Part shown: positions 45,284 to 61,039 of the stretch, piece by piece | How positions within the stretch are numbered: the first letter of the stretch is position 1 | Layout of the letters: every line of letters starts with the position of its first letter | NCBI GenBank assembly: GCA_000711775.1 | Contig: ARYC01017735.1 | Coordinates: forward strand, 35,892 to 99,891 | Length of the DNA stretch: 64,000 bases | DNA from: Oxytricha trifallax | Taxonomy: Eukaryota > Ciliophora > Spirotrichea > Sporadotrichida > Oxytrichidae | Direction of reading: 5' to 3' | Notes under the pieces: generated by a model | The model's database searches: none | Told to the model about the DNA's origin: nothing | The model's input: the letters and a program-made list of their open reading frames with translations, nothing else | Translations under genes and position numbers: made by a program

Positions 45284-47721
45284 TCATTGATTGTTTCTGA
45301 GGCTTCCCTTTTCTGTTATTACTCTTCCCGCATGAGCTAACTTGATTTTCTGGAAAAAGCCTTCTTTAACCCAGAAGGGGACGCAAAACTTGCCAATACT
45401 TTCTAAGTTTGCATTAAAAACTATCAATTATTCATTGAATATATGTTAATCTTATAAATATGGGGGGGGGGGTAAAATAGTATTTTGCATAATGTAAAAA
45501 AAGAATAAATTTATATTCATGTTGGAACTATTAAAAAAAATTCTTAATTTCATTTTATATTATTTGCATAATCTTCTTCTTAAATTTATCGAATTCTTTA
45601 GCAGATCTTTCAATAGGTTTATCTTTGTTATTCAATCCATTAAACATGCTATATTTCATTACAATCGCTGGTTGCTACGAAACATTAAACTTGGGGTTTG
45701 GGGTGCTGCTAATGCTCTCTTTTTACTCTATTTTCTCGAATTAAGGTATTTTGTAACCAACTTTGTTGAAGTTACTTTGAATAGCTCTCTTTTCTGGGTT
45801 TTATGAGGGTTGAGTGTGGTTTTGTAGATTCATGGAGCTTATTAGGGCAGCACCTACTTTTTTAACTGGTTATTGCAATTACTAAGTTTCAATTTTGCTG
45901 GGATTTTATTTGTTTTCAAGCTCGTCTATCTTTCTCAAAAACTAAATATTAAACAGATTCTCACTCTGCGAATCTGAATAAAATTAAAGCCAATAAAAAT
46001 TAAAAATTCTCTTGAGATCAAAGTACCTGAGCTTACTATAGTCTATTAGTTTCTCAATAACCTCACTATCATTTATCGTACAAAACAGCCCCTCCACAAC
46101 TTCATTTAATATGTCTATTTTTAAGTATCTATCCAAGTAATTATCAGTCATTTGCAAAGAATTGTAGGTGTCCTCGTTTGTAAGTTTCAAATTCTTTAAG
46201 TCTCTTCTTATTTTATATATAACGATATATATTTTATCAATAAAGTTTAGATATCCTGAAATATTTTTGAATTTAAATTAACAGATAATAATAATACTTA
46301 TTTGAGTGAGCTCAGCTTCATAAGTATTTTTACCCATTTTCTTATCATTAAGATCAGCAATTGTCTCATAGAGCTCCTCGAAATTATTTTTATAAGTATT
46401 TATTATAGTTTCATGCTGCTGTAATATCTCAATGTGGTTGCCTATTCTTTAATAATTTATATTAATAATGTTTTCCCAATTTAAATCATCTATTTTGAGT
46501 AAATTTCTTAAATAATATCAAATAAATTATATAAAAATATATATTATTCTAACTCCATTGAGATTCATCTGCTCCTGCACTTTTTAGACCTCAAACATGA
46601 ATTTGTCTTGTTTATTTTGGAAATCTAGCTTAAATTTAATGTGGTCGTCTGAGAACTTATCTTTGAATTAATTTATGTCGTTTCTCATGTGAGTCAGGTC
46701 TTTCTTGAACATCTCATGCAATCGCCTGTCTGACTTAATTACTTCTTTAATTATAAAATAAACCTATAATTTTTTTAAATAAAAGAACAATAAATTACAG
46801 AATAATACATGTTAGAGAGGGAGGAATTGAACAAATATGGGCAATAAAAATAATATTACTTCATCGACTTATTGCACTTTTTCCTAAGTTTGCCTCAGAA
46901 GCTATTTACTCGTGTTGACTTCCTTAATTAATTCAGATTCGCTCACTTTCCTCTCATTTTCCATTAGTAAAATTTGCTGATGCACCTCCTCCATAGAAGA
47001 GGATCTCTACAGAGTTTTTAAAACATTATTATATATATAATAATTAAAATTTTTATATCAATTCTTACTTTTATAAACCAAAAAAGTGCGTACCTTATTT
47101 TTTTAAAGTTTTAAAGTTTTCTGGAGAATGAAGTTCAACTCACCGATTTACTAGACATTTCTTTTTATTTTCTCCTCTGCCCCTTTGACTCGATTTATAG
47201 TTAATTCATGATGCAGTTTTAGAGGCTCCATGCAGTCAGTCACTAATTCTCTGATTCTAGTCTCCAAATTAAAGCCAAAGAATTCGTTTATATTAATTCA
47301 TATTATTTTACTTTTACTCTATATAATAAGTTTTTCCTCAGTAAAAACTAGATTCAAAATATTATATTGACTGGCTTATTTTAAGTATAATCAGATAAAT
47401 TATGGGCGTTTCGCATCAATACACCAATGTCGTTTTTATCGAAAAATAAGTTTATTTGCTGCTGTGATGTTGATATATATAATTTTTCACATATATTATT
47501 AGAATATCTACAAAGTATTTTTTATATATAATTGCTATAAATGATCGTTTTGGCTTGAAAGAATAGTCTCTATTTTAAAACTTTTCCTTGTTTGTAGGCG
47601 TTCTCTCTATATCTATCTTTATCTTTTAAGGAACATTTATTTGTTATTAAATTTGATTTTAATCCTCTTATTTTTCTGAATGCTACTGAGAAATATTAGG
47701 ATTGCTACTGCTGTTTTTCAT
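45284..47721 (-). CDS. Long coiled-coil protein related to SF-assemblin-type filaments
   Basis: Start ATG at complement 47719-47721 (MKNSSSNPNISQQHSEKQED), Ser/Gln-rich head, SQQQINLFFDKNDIGVLMRN, an IES, FNLETRIRELVTDCMEPLKL, EEVHQQILLMENERKVSESE, RRLHEMFKKDLTHMRNDINQ, HIEILQQHETIINTYKNNFE, MTDNYLDRYLKIDILNEVVE and a tail ending KLAHAGRVITEKGSLRNNQ, TGA complement 45284-45286. Most of the length predicts as coiled coil with several introns or IESs. The block ETRIREL...MEP resembles SF-assemblin, but the protein is much longer. A cortical or rootlet role is inferred. The IES near 45420-45520 contains an 11-base G run. Confidence 0.7.
45462..45472 (+). repeat. Homopolymer G(11) in an IES
   Basis: Eleven G in the context aaatat-G11-taaaat, between two coding parts of the long coiled-coil gene. 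Similar runs: 30396-30403 (G8), 54514-54522 (G9), 41455-41461 (C7), 63328-63333 (C6), 11853-11858 (G6). Confidence 0.9.
47295..47368 (-). other. IES, pointer TTATATT (AATATAA on the coding strand)
   Basis: Copies at 47288-47294 and 47362-47368 in the same phase. Removing 74 bp deletes a TGA and joins NKPVNI to NEFFGFNLETRI. Confidence 0.85.
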
Positions 47722-48105
47722 ATTTATTTATAAATAAAATTATTATATTTATCTCGTTATAGTTGTAAATATCCATATATCATTATAAGGAATAATTTGT
47801 ATATTAATGAGTATAAATATAATCTAGATATATTTGTTTTTTAGATGATAAAAATATCATTTCATCTTGCTAAAATAGTGAGAAAACTCTCTGTTTTTTA
47901 TATAATGTTTTTTAAATAAAATAATTATTATAGTATAATAATTTTTGGCCGAAATTTTCGTTTAAAAATCAATAAAATAAAAATTAAGACTATTTTTATT
48001 AAGAAATCAACAAAAATCATCTGATTAAATTGTAAATTTATAAAGAATATTAATGTTAATTTACTTAAACTTGTTTGTATTATATAAATTATGAAAGAAT
48101 AAATA
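47722..48105. other. AT-rich divergent intergenic region
   Basis: Separates the start codons of a minus-strand and a plus-strand gene, so both chromosomes' promoters should lie here. No conserved element recognised. Confidence 0.45.
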
Positions 48106-51100
48106 ATGTAAAAATTATAGTAAAGTCAATTTCCAATAACTGCAAATCGCAGGAAAATACTTCAGAAACCCAGAACTGCAGTTGTCAGCCCAAGACATAA
48201 TGAGAATTCACCCAGAATAAATTTGAATGTATCATTTAATGAGCCAACTTATATTATAAATAATTGATAATTAAATGCAAAAACTCAAAAGGAACTTCAG
48301 TTGAAAATTAATAAAAATAATGAAAATTATAGGGTGGTTATATAATGACCAGTAAATTAATTTAGTAAAATCCAAATTTTAAATTTTGAAGAAAAAGTAA
48401 TTTCTCACTTATTTTAAATACCATTATTAATTATTATTTACTCTTGTTTTTGTGTATTTAAAAATGTAGGTATACCTTCCATTATAGATTTCTACTATGC
48501 ATTCATTATTATTGTTATTAAAAGTTCAATTTTTTACTAAAATTCACTTCAGATTAATCTTACTTTATCGACATATAATATTCTAATATTTATTAAGCTA
48601 TTTTTAATATATTTAGCCTACCACCTTCCTTCATACAATTAACACATTAATTATATATAAAAATTAAGGTCCATGAGAATATCCTTCCCTAAAATTTGAA
48701 ATAAAAAGTTTAAAGCACAAAGAATAAAAGTAACAGAGTCACTGCATTAGAAAATGCAATGAACTCAATGAATTTCAATAATCAAATTTCTAATAGATTG
48801 TCTCAAAATCAAATAGTTAAGTAGTGCATTAATAGCAATAGTAGTTTAGAAACCTCACCTATAATAAACTAAGCTAAAAGCTAATAAGTTTCTTAATCTC
48901 GCAAGATAAGCAAAAATAGAATGTTAATAAATGCATCAAATTCTAATTAAAATGGGAAAATTCAATAAACTGGCACTGCTAAAAGTAGTCCTTCATAAAT
49001 AAAAAGATTCAATTAAAAAAATAGCTAGAGTCTCTCTATATTAAAATAAATTATATAACCACTTTTAAGTCTAAAATTTCAAACTTAATTCTTTTGTGAG
49101 CTAAATATTAAATTAAACCGTTTTAAAGTCTTATAAAATCTAATGCATATTATATTCAATTAATCGGTGGAGATGTTTTAAAACAAACAATTAGTAAATA
49201 AATCTTCTCCCAGAAATTTAATGCCTATCTAAAGTTCAAACGAAAAAAATGTATCCCAACACTTCCTTGGTGAAATCAGAGAAATGTATAAATAAAAAGT
49301 TAATAGCTCCAATAACACATTTACTTAACAAAGAGCAAGTACGGCAGCTACAGCCAGCAACATAGGCAGCAATAGAGAAATCGTGAGCTATCGTTAATTT
49401 ATGAGGCGGTAAAGAATTGACAGTGATTTGAACAGTAGTTAAAATGGAGTTATAGAATAAAATCAGTAGATATTCCAAAATAAAAGAGAAAGCATTTCTA
49501 AGCTGGCTTTGATAAAGAAAAATGGTGTAATTTAGAGAAATCTAATTACATCGAAAAATAAAGAGGGTTTAAGAAGTCCTAAGACCAGTAAGAGTAAAAA
49601 ATCGTAAACTAATCAAAGAACCCCTAGTAATTTTGAAAATATACTAATCAAAGCCTAATAATATTTAATTATTTCTGTTTTTAAAGGTATAAAAATTTAA
49701 TTAATAAAACTTACCTTTTATAGGTAAAAAATTGGTACAGCAAGTTTTTCAAACTATTTTTTCATTTGAGTTTTAATCAGAAATAATGGCGGATCAACTA
49801 AAAATTCATTAATAGCTGTGAACAAAAGCTTAGACATAAAAAAGCCTTTAACAAACAGCCTCTCCCCATGGACTTAAAATGAAAATTTAAATAATTTAAA
49901 ATCATTTGAGAAAATAGATATCAGATTAAAACGCTAGGAAAGCATTATAGCATCTAGCAGTATCACAAATGTAAATTTAGGCAGTCAACTCTAAGTTTAG
50001 AAAGAAGATATTAAAAAAATGATACACTAGACTAATCAAGTGGTCTCTAGTCATAGTCATAACAAGTATGATTTCATAATTGAAGCACCAAAGAAAGTCA
50101 ATGTAATAAGACTAAAATGCACTCCCTTCGTGTAGTATACTGGTAAAGTTTATATAAAAGGATAGCAGCCACCATTGAGAATAGAGCATGATGAAGATGA
50201 AATTTTGAATAACTACATCCTCATGCTATCTTTTGATGATCATACTTTCACTTCCTTAACATAGACTTTCAAAAATCAAAGTAAAATAACTCAGCCTTTT
50301 CCTACTCATTTTGAGCATGTTTTTGTTAGGTACACATTGGAATCTTAAGATATTTTGCCTATTAATTTGAGGTTTAAAATCCTTTTTGGACCTCCCCCTA
50401 AAAAACGAATTCCGCTTTTAAACACTTAAACTTCAACTATATCCTCAACATTATAACAGTATGACCCGCAAAAACCAGTAAGCGGATATTTCAATAATAA
50501 TAAGCTTTTCAAATCAAAGCTTAACCATATCCTAAATGATGATTTCTAATAAAATGAGGCAATCAGAAATATGCAAGAAATCTTCAGAGATAAGAGGTAA
50601 AAGCTATTTCAGGACAAAAACTTCATCTCTTCTAATGTTGATAAAGCACAGCTGTGGTCAGAAATTTAAGATCTAAATCTTAATTTACAATAAGCCAATA
50701 GTTAAATTGATCACATATACGCGAGTAAAAAACGCTTATTAAGTTAGCAACATTTGAGGAAGCACAAAATTTATGATATAAATCGATGGGAAGTATTCAG
50801 ATAAAATAAAGAGGAATTTAACCAGAGAAAATTGGTAATACTTAATCAAATGGTTAGAGGGTGTGGGTGGCTCAACATATTGAAATTAAGAGAAATAGCA
50901 AAAATTTTAAAGAGAAACATGATAGTACGAGCTAAAATTAGAGATTTCAAGATTAAAACTGTATGGTATGGCAAACTAATGCGATGGAAATATATTTAAT
51001 ATATTGCGAAGAAAGGCAAAACTATTAAATTCAGGCAAAAAAACATTTTAAGAGAGTAATTTTATCTTATGTTTCACTTTATTATTTATTATAGCGCTTT

Positions 51101-51965
51101 GAATTTCGTTGGTAATGCATAAATTTAAACGTAGAATAATTAGGCCCAAGAAATGATGTTAGGATTCTTAAGATAAAACCAATAAATTAAAGTACTATTT
51201 AGAAAATTAAAACGCTTCTATAACTAGAGTAAGCATTTGATAGTTAAGATTAATTTTTGCATTAATATAGTGCTGAACATATAAAATATCTGGAATTAAT
51301 AATGCGAATTAAAACGGAAAAGAATAAAAGAGCTTACCAAGTTATTTGACGATGAAAAGGATAAGCTTATTATGTTTATTTTGAAGACCAAACAAAATTC
51401 TTTCAATTTAATAAAGAAATTAAAAAAGCTTAAAGATCAAGCAAGAGATGCTGTCATAAAGCGATACATGCTGAAGTGTAGGATATCGCATTGCGATAAA
51501 TTCTTTGTATGGCGAGAAAACTATCTTAAAATGGCGATGGAATAGCGAATAATGATAGACAGCTTAATCAAAGATGCGATAAAAAATGATAAATAATTCG
51601 CTTCAAATAGAGTGACGAATTTCAAACAAATTAGGCTACCTCCTAGATTAGGTCTACCTAAAAACGAATTATATTCCAATTTTGAAAGCATCGTATCACA
51701 AATGTACCCAAATTACTTATCCCTATCGAGGAAGAGGACTATTTTTCAGAGTAAAGAAAATATTAGTCAGAGTGGCTTTTTTATGACTTAAGGCTCAATG
51801 TTATTTGAAACTAATAATAATAATTCTAATGATAGTCAGAGTCCTTTCACAGATTTGATAGAAAACTATTAAACACTTAAATACTTCCCTGACCCTCACA
51901 TAATGGCATTTTTAGTGTTAAAAGCTGCCTTAATAAAAGTTGATGAATATGACTTTGTATTTTGA
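48106..51965 (+). CDS. Large uncharacterised ciliate protein (about 1000 residues)
   Basis: ATG 48106 (MQKLQQSQFPITANRRKIL). An AT-rich break lies at about 48250-48700. A Ser/Asn-rich region follows to about 49670 (QHFLGEIREMYKQKVNSS), then a break at 49670-49790. From 49790 one frame stays open for about 2.17 kb to TGA 51963-51965. That part has a beta-rich domain (YDFIIEAPKKVNVIRLKC, KVYIKGQQPPLRIEHDED, FEHVFVRYTLESQDILPINL), a linker (KPVSGYFNNNKLFKSKL) and long basic helices (LREIAKILKRNMIVRAKI, AIRNMQEIFRDKR). I know this architecture only from unnamed ciliate proteins. The long stretch without any IES is unusual in this window. Confidence 0.7.
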
Positions 51966-52060
51966 AACTTAATATATCATAAGAAAGTGTTGTTTAGTAG
52001 TTTATTTAGCAATTAAGTTAAAATATCACATTATTCAATTCTATCACAAATTAAATTAAC

Positions 52061-53616
52061 TCAAAATTCATCATCTAGTGCCTCCTCATTATTCCTCTAT
52101 GAAACTGAAGTGTCCTATAACTCAATAAATTCCATTCTAGCTGCAGTTTTAAGTCTCTCATTATCTTCATCATCCTCAGTTTTATAAGTCACTTTTGTTG
52201 AAATATAGAACAGGAAGGCAATGATTAGTCCAGCCACTAAAACAAGAGTTAAAAATTTTATCATGACTTACTGAATCCAACAAGGAAAATGTTTATTAAG
52301 TTATTTAAGGTATATTTTCTATCCCCTTATCCCATTAAAATCTTTCTATCAAGGATTGTTTGACAGAATCTTTCATCTGAAACTCTGAAATCAGGATTTT
52401 GAATACCGATGTGACACTTTGACTATTGTAAAATTTGTGTATCGAAATCTTCATGACTTCCGTACATGTTGAGATCTCTTCCAAGTAGCCAGTCTTACCC
52501 CTCTACTTATTCTTTTTCAATCATATAGCAAGGATGCATTATTTGTCAATGAAAAATTAATCATATTACCATACGCATATTGAGCTCTTATTTTAGAACT
52601 AATTGCAATACTTGTTAATAGTTTTGTGGATCTTACAATTAGTAAGCATTCTTGAAATCCAAATCGAAAGATTTTCTATGATTCAGACTCAATATAAGTT
52701 CATATTCATCTTCCATTTTGTCGCTTGTTCTCAATAATCCCTCAAATGTAACTCTATCGTTTTTCTGACTCAATTAGAAAATTGCTCTGTATTAAACGGT
52801 AGCTAGTAAATTCTCACAAAATGCGACTGCTTAAGTTGACTTGCCTATGCTTGATAAGTCTGTTTTATTCTCAGCTATTCTTGTTTCGTTTGATAAAATA
52901 CCGTAAGCCATTAGATCTTTTTCCCAAGTTATTATCATTGCTCTTCCAGTTAAGTCACTAAGCTTTGTTATATTTTAAGGGTAAGTGTATGATGTCTGTG
53001 AAATTTTGTATGCTTCTTAATTATTCACAGTGCTTGAAGAGTTGAGAAATAATTCTAATTTTCGAAGCAAATTTATAGTTTAAAGTAAAGACTAAAATTA
53101 TTGCTTGTTGCCTTCAAAAGAGAAATTAAAGGTTAGCCTAATGAGTTATAATCAGGGTACTCCACAGCTAAAGAACTCAAATCTCCATAATTCATGATTT
53201 TAACCTCAACTTCAAGTTAAAGTGGCATGTTATTCATTCGGCCATTAAGAGTGAATTGACCCTAAGCAGTTTCAACCAAAGAAAACACTCCAGTTATTCC
53301 TAAAAATGAAATTAAAAATTTTGTTATATTACTTTGATCATAAACAGGTTGAAGCACTACACTCAGAGCTTCTTTCCCTTCTATAGCCTTTTGGAAATTA
53401 CTTTCCCCTTGCAACTTTCTATTCTCTAAATCTATTTAAATAAGAATTAATTAAAGTTACTTTTTTAAAACATTTTTATACGAGTTTCTTCTCTTAAGCT
53501 AATAATGTCCTTACATTACTCTTTAGTCATTTTGATTGTTTTGCTGCCTTTATATGTTTTACGGGGTCCAACTCATAAATTTACAAAAAGAATTGTTATT
53601 TCTTGTCTAAATTCAT
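52061..53616 (-). CDS. Unknown protein with C-terminal membrane anchor
   Basis: A possible start is ATG at complement 53614-53616 (MNLDKKQQFFLQIYELDPVK). One intron (donor about complement 53475) joins to DLENRKLQGESNFQKAIEGK. Further segments: TAQGQFTLNGRMNNMPLQL, SDLTGRAMIITWEKDLMAYG, GLLRTSDKMEDEYELILSLN, DWLLGRDLNMYGSHEDFDTQ, KCHIGIQNPDFRVSDERF. The tail has one membrane helix (FLTLVLVAGLIIAFLFYIST) and acidic residues (EDDEDNERLK), TGA complement 52061-52063. It would be tail-anchored or type I; no family recognised. Coding-like segments upstream on the same strand may be its true 5' part. Confidence 0.6.
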
Positions 53617-53639
53617 TATTTGTGCAATAAATTATTTTA

Positions 53640-54130
53640 GTGAACAGCTTCATAATTCTCTTAAAGTCTTGTCTAAGCCAAATGAGTCTATGGAGTATTA
53701 TAGAAACCTGAAGGGGATACATCCTAGTTTTTCTTACTCACTCCGAAGTGCTAGTCCGTCACGGCTTCCAACAGGAATTCATCATATATTAGTATTTTAT
53801 GTAACTAAGATTTAACCAATAAAACTGTATGATTTTTAAATCATTTGAGTTTATGGTCACAGTAAAAACAGATTACTTTCCATGATTTCTACCGATTGGA
53901 TAGTTGCAAATTCCTGTTTAATTTTATGCTAGTAAATTCAAAGCTAATCCATTGATAAAAAATATTCAAAAGCTAAGTAATATGGTTTTAATGAAGGAAT
54001 TTAAGTATTGTAAAAATGATAATAAATAAATTGACTATGGCTTTTGCCTCATTTAATGTATGACAGCCATTGACTTTCCATGTTACTTCTACTTTATCAT
54101 TTTTACACTATTCTCTTTGGGAAAAAAAAT
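53640..54130 (-). CDS. Additional minus-strand coding segments upstream
   Basis: Three segments look coding: KNDKVEVTWKVNGCHTLNEA (about 54040-54115), NYPIGRNHGKQSVFTVTI (about 53850-53925) and EAVTDQHFGVSKKNQDVSPS followed by THLAQTRLQENYEAVH (about 53640-53790). They lie in different frames separated by AT-rich DNA, so IESs or introns are needed. They may be the 5' MDSs of the preceding gene or a separate small gene. Confidence 0.4.
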
Positions 54131-54379
54131 TATTGAGTAATTGTTTGGTTATATGGAAACGATTGAAATAAAAAAGTCAAAGATTTTAGCTATTAATATA
54201 TAAATTTCTATATTTATAGTCATAATTAAAATACTATACTTGTAACTAATTATATAATTATAATTATTATTCATTGCTTGCCTATCAACTTGAACTATTT
54301 GCTTAAATTATTAGCTAATTAAGTATATTTTCTAATTTTACAAATTACAATTATTTATATAATATAAACTTTATTTATC
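54131..54379. other. AT-rich intergenic DNA
   Basis: No coding signal; probably 3' flank of the kinase gene. Confidence 0.4.
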
Positions 54380-57941
<3,562 letters not shown>

Positions 57942-58352
57942 TGCAAATAATTTAATTTGTTTAAATTTTTATTCAAAAATACTTGCTATTATTTATTCTT
58001 GTCTTTTAAATTGAAAATACTTAAAATTAAATAAATATATTTTACTCAAAAAGAAGATTGAATATAGTCAAAAGAGAAGAAAACAAAATTAACTATATTC
58101 AATAATCGGCAAATTCTTATAAAAAACTTAAATAAAAAATACCAACTTAAATAATTTTATGGTGATTAAAAATCAGTACTTTCAGATTGAAAATTTCTTC
58201 TCTCTTTTGTGTCATTATTTAAGGGATTTTCTAGCAATGTATATTTTTTTTCTATTAATTCCTAGATATATGGTTAAAATTACATATAAATTATATTAAA
58301 TATTAACTTTTTAATAAATACCCTCCTCCCTATAATTTGATATTTCTTCTCT

Positions 58353-60150
58353 TCAGAAATTAACAGATCTAGAATTGCTTCTTTGAGTTGAGGGCCCTAC
58401 TATTTCATAATATTCATCAAGGAAATCATTAACTTCTTGCAATTTCTAATCGTATATTTCGATATATTTCATAAGATACGATTCCCCGTTAGTCAGCATT
58501 TGTATAAATTTTATAATTAAACTTCAATGAATTTATTTTAAAATTCTTACAAAGTTGCTATTTAAAATTTAATCATAATAAAAATATTTAAAATTATTGT
58601 ATCTTTAGGTTTAATCTCATTTTTTCACCAGAGTAGAGGTCTGCAGAGTCAGAATTGCGAAGGAAATTCAGATTTTCAAAGATTTATGAAGACTCGTGTG
58701 ATAAGATATCGCCTGGATTTTCATAGTAATTTGCAAATATTTATTCGTTTTTTGTGTAAATTCATTCTATTTATATTTAATGATTTAATTAACTTTAATC
58801 TCCAATAAATTTTAAGTTTTAAATTAAAAGTAACCTCAATTATTGTGTTATTAGTCATCCAAGGTGGTTGATGTTGATCGATGGACATATTCTATGGTGA
58901 TAATAAATTGAATTTTTCTCTCTCAGCCGCTCTACTTCTAGGACTAAGCTTGCCATCGTCAAGGTTACTGGAGCTTGGAGGCACTATTGCTGAACTAGTT
59001 GAGTTTTTGCGACTGTGCTTTAAGATTCCAGATTCATACTCTGGGGTGTTTTACACTTCATTTTCCATTGAAAAACTAAATTCACTTAAACTTTGTCATT
59101 TTATTTAAATTAGATCATAGTTTTATATTCTTTAAGTAGTTTGATATATAAAAAATTAACTAAAATTGACAAATTTAAAGTATAGTTCACCTTTATGCTT
59201 GAAAGCATTAGATAGAACTTTGACAGGCTCTTTTAGAATATTCATGCTCACTGATACAGGGTGTACTAACTAGTCCTCGAAATCCTTCAACCCTATATTT
59301 GTTTAGGCAACTAATTTCCACACATCTTAGAATAATATCAATAAAAATATAGCATAAATGTTCCCAATATTTTATTCATAAATTATGAATCTTTTTACTC
59401 CACAAAAATGACTTAAATAAGCAGCTGCTCCTCATTGATATTTGGCTTTTCTAGGTTATATCTGAATATCTCGTAAAACTTGGGATTGTTACAATTAACA
59501 TTTTTCTTAGTTTTCTTCTGAAGACCTCCAAATTGAATACGCACTAGACATTTGCACTAACTTAATTTTGTCCCCTAAGATAATGGTATTTTATCAAATA
59601 TATGTGAAAACTAAATTTCAATTATAAATTATAGTGGAACACCTATACTAATTTATAATATAGAATCATTATATAATTTTATCAAATCCTTCTGCATCAC
59701 AAATTTCCACAGCCAGACGTCTCTTATACTTTTATATCATCTCGTTGGATAAATTGATTTTATTTGATTCTATTTCTATTACAAGCTGACTTTTCAACCA
59801 TCTAAAGTGATTTATATCTAGTTATGTCAAAAAACCATTTGAATTTAATGACTATGATCTCGAAGTATAGCTAAAAGTTAAGTACTTTTAAAATTTATTA
59901 TAACTTCAGTAACATCTTTTGATGCAATAATTTGTGATAAATTGACAAAAAATATGAGTGAATTTATTGAATTAATAGAGTTTCCTCCTTTGTCAATTCT
60001 CGCTTAATTCAAGGTGACTCTTCCTTCGATAAGTCTCTAATCTATGTCTTTGATCAGCAGTGGGAAATTATAGTAGAAGAATTTGCAATTTCTAGTCTCT
60101 ATTCCATAGACCCGATCATTTCTGTCTCTGTTTGAACAGCAAGCTCCCAT
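58353..60150 (-). CDS. C2-domain protein with N-terminal acylation signal
   Basis: Start ATG at complement 60148-60150 gives MGACCSNRDRNDRVYGIE, a Gly2 plus double-Cys start typical of dual myristoylation and palmitoylation. Middle exons: GFLTQLDINHFRWLKSQLVI, KYKRRLAVEICDAEGFDK, KCLVRIQFGGLQKKTKKNV, NCNNPKFYEIFRYNLEKPN (C2-type beta strands), then DVWKLVAQTNIGLKDFEDQL. The C-terminal part is Ser/Pro-rich (SSAIVPPSSSNLDDGKLSP) with a last helix LMKYIEIYDQKLQEVNDFLD and TGA complement 58353-58355. Membrane attachment at the ciliary or plasma membrane is inferred. Several introns or IESs unmapped. Confidence 0.7.
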
Positions 60151-61039
60151 TTCTAAATAATTATTATTTTTTTTCTAAATTTTTTAATAAGATATAGTAA
60201 TGCAATCAATTGTATATTATTCTCTTTTATTTTATCGTATAATTTACTACTAAGCAAATTGAAAATCTAATTAATTTATATATGTTCTAGTCGGTATATA
60301 AAGAGTAAATTTTAATGTAACAAATAGAACTATAAATTTTTATATTTAAACTTTTATGCACACTTATTAGGTTGATATAGAAAATATAGTATTATCGTAT
60401 TTAAAGTATTTTACAATTATCAAAATAACGCCTAGCTTATTCTCTTATTATCTACTCCAAAGAAATTGAGATATAAGATTAATTTTCAAAATTTTAAAAA
60501 TTTAATATATTTTGTTATTTTTATTAAATTTTGAGCTTACTAAAAATCATCAATAACCTATAATAGATAAATAGTAAGAATTAATTAGAAAGCCTAATCA
60601 TGAATTAATTTTATTACAAAAGTCTTGAAACTCTTTATAATTCCAATTTTTTCAATCTAAATATACAATTTTCCATTAATAATATAAGTAAATTTATAAT
60701 AAAAGCACTCATTAATTTTTTATTTTTATTTTTCATGAAATCATTATCTGGCAATATTATTTTTATTGTTGACCTAGTTATTTGGATTTTGGTTTTCTGG
60801 CACAAGAATGTGACTTTGTCTGTTGTTATAATTATTTATTTTCATTTATTTCTTATTCGCTTGTTTCTCATCAAACTATCTCTATTCCAAATATGTTTTA
60901 TTCTTAGACATTTTCGCGTTATTATATAAATATTAAAATTATTTAAGTTTATTATTATTATTAATAATTATAAGAAAAAGAGCTAGAGTTTTAGAAAAAA
61001 TTGTCAAAGTTTATTAAATAAATCAAATTAATTAAAATG
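60151..61039. other. AT-rich intergenic DNA
   Basis: About 85% A+T with no supported gene. A hydrophobic open frame at 60735-60929 has T-rich codons and no start context, and I read it as non-coding. Confidence 0.5.

Noticed and set aside
45519-45806. Plus-strand hydrophobic protein
   Set aside because: Antisense of a Ser/Gln/Lys-rich minus-strand coding region continuous with the long coiled-coil gene.
44233-47721. SF-assemblin split into scrambled 5' and 3' halves
   Set aside because: The first gene gains its own C-terminal part after IES removal (44207-44317), and the second has its own start at 47721, so two ordinary genes explain the data.
60735-60929. Small hydrophobic membrane protein
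   Set aside because: Composition is that of the surrounding 85% A+T DNA, and no start context, family or conserved motif is visible.
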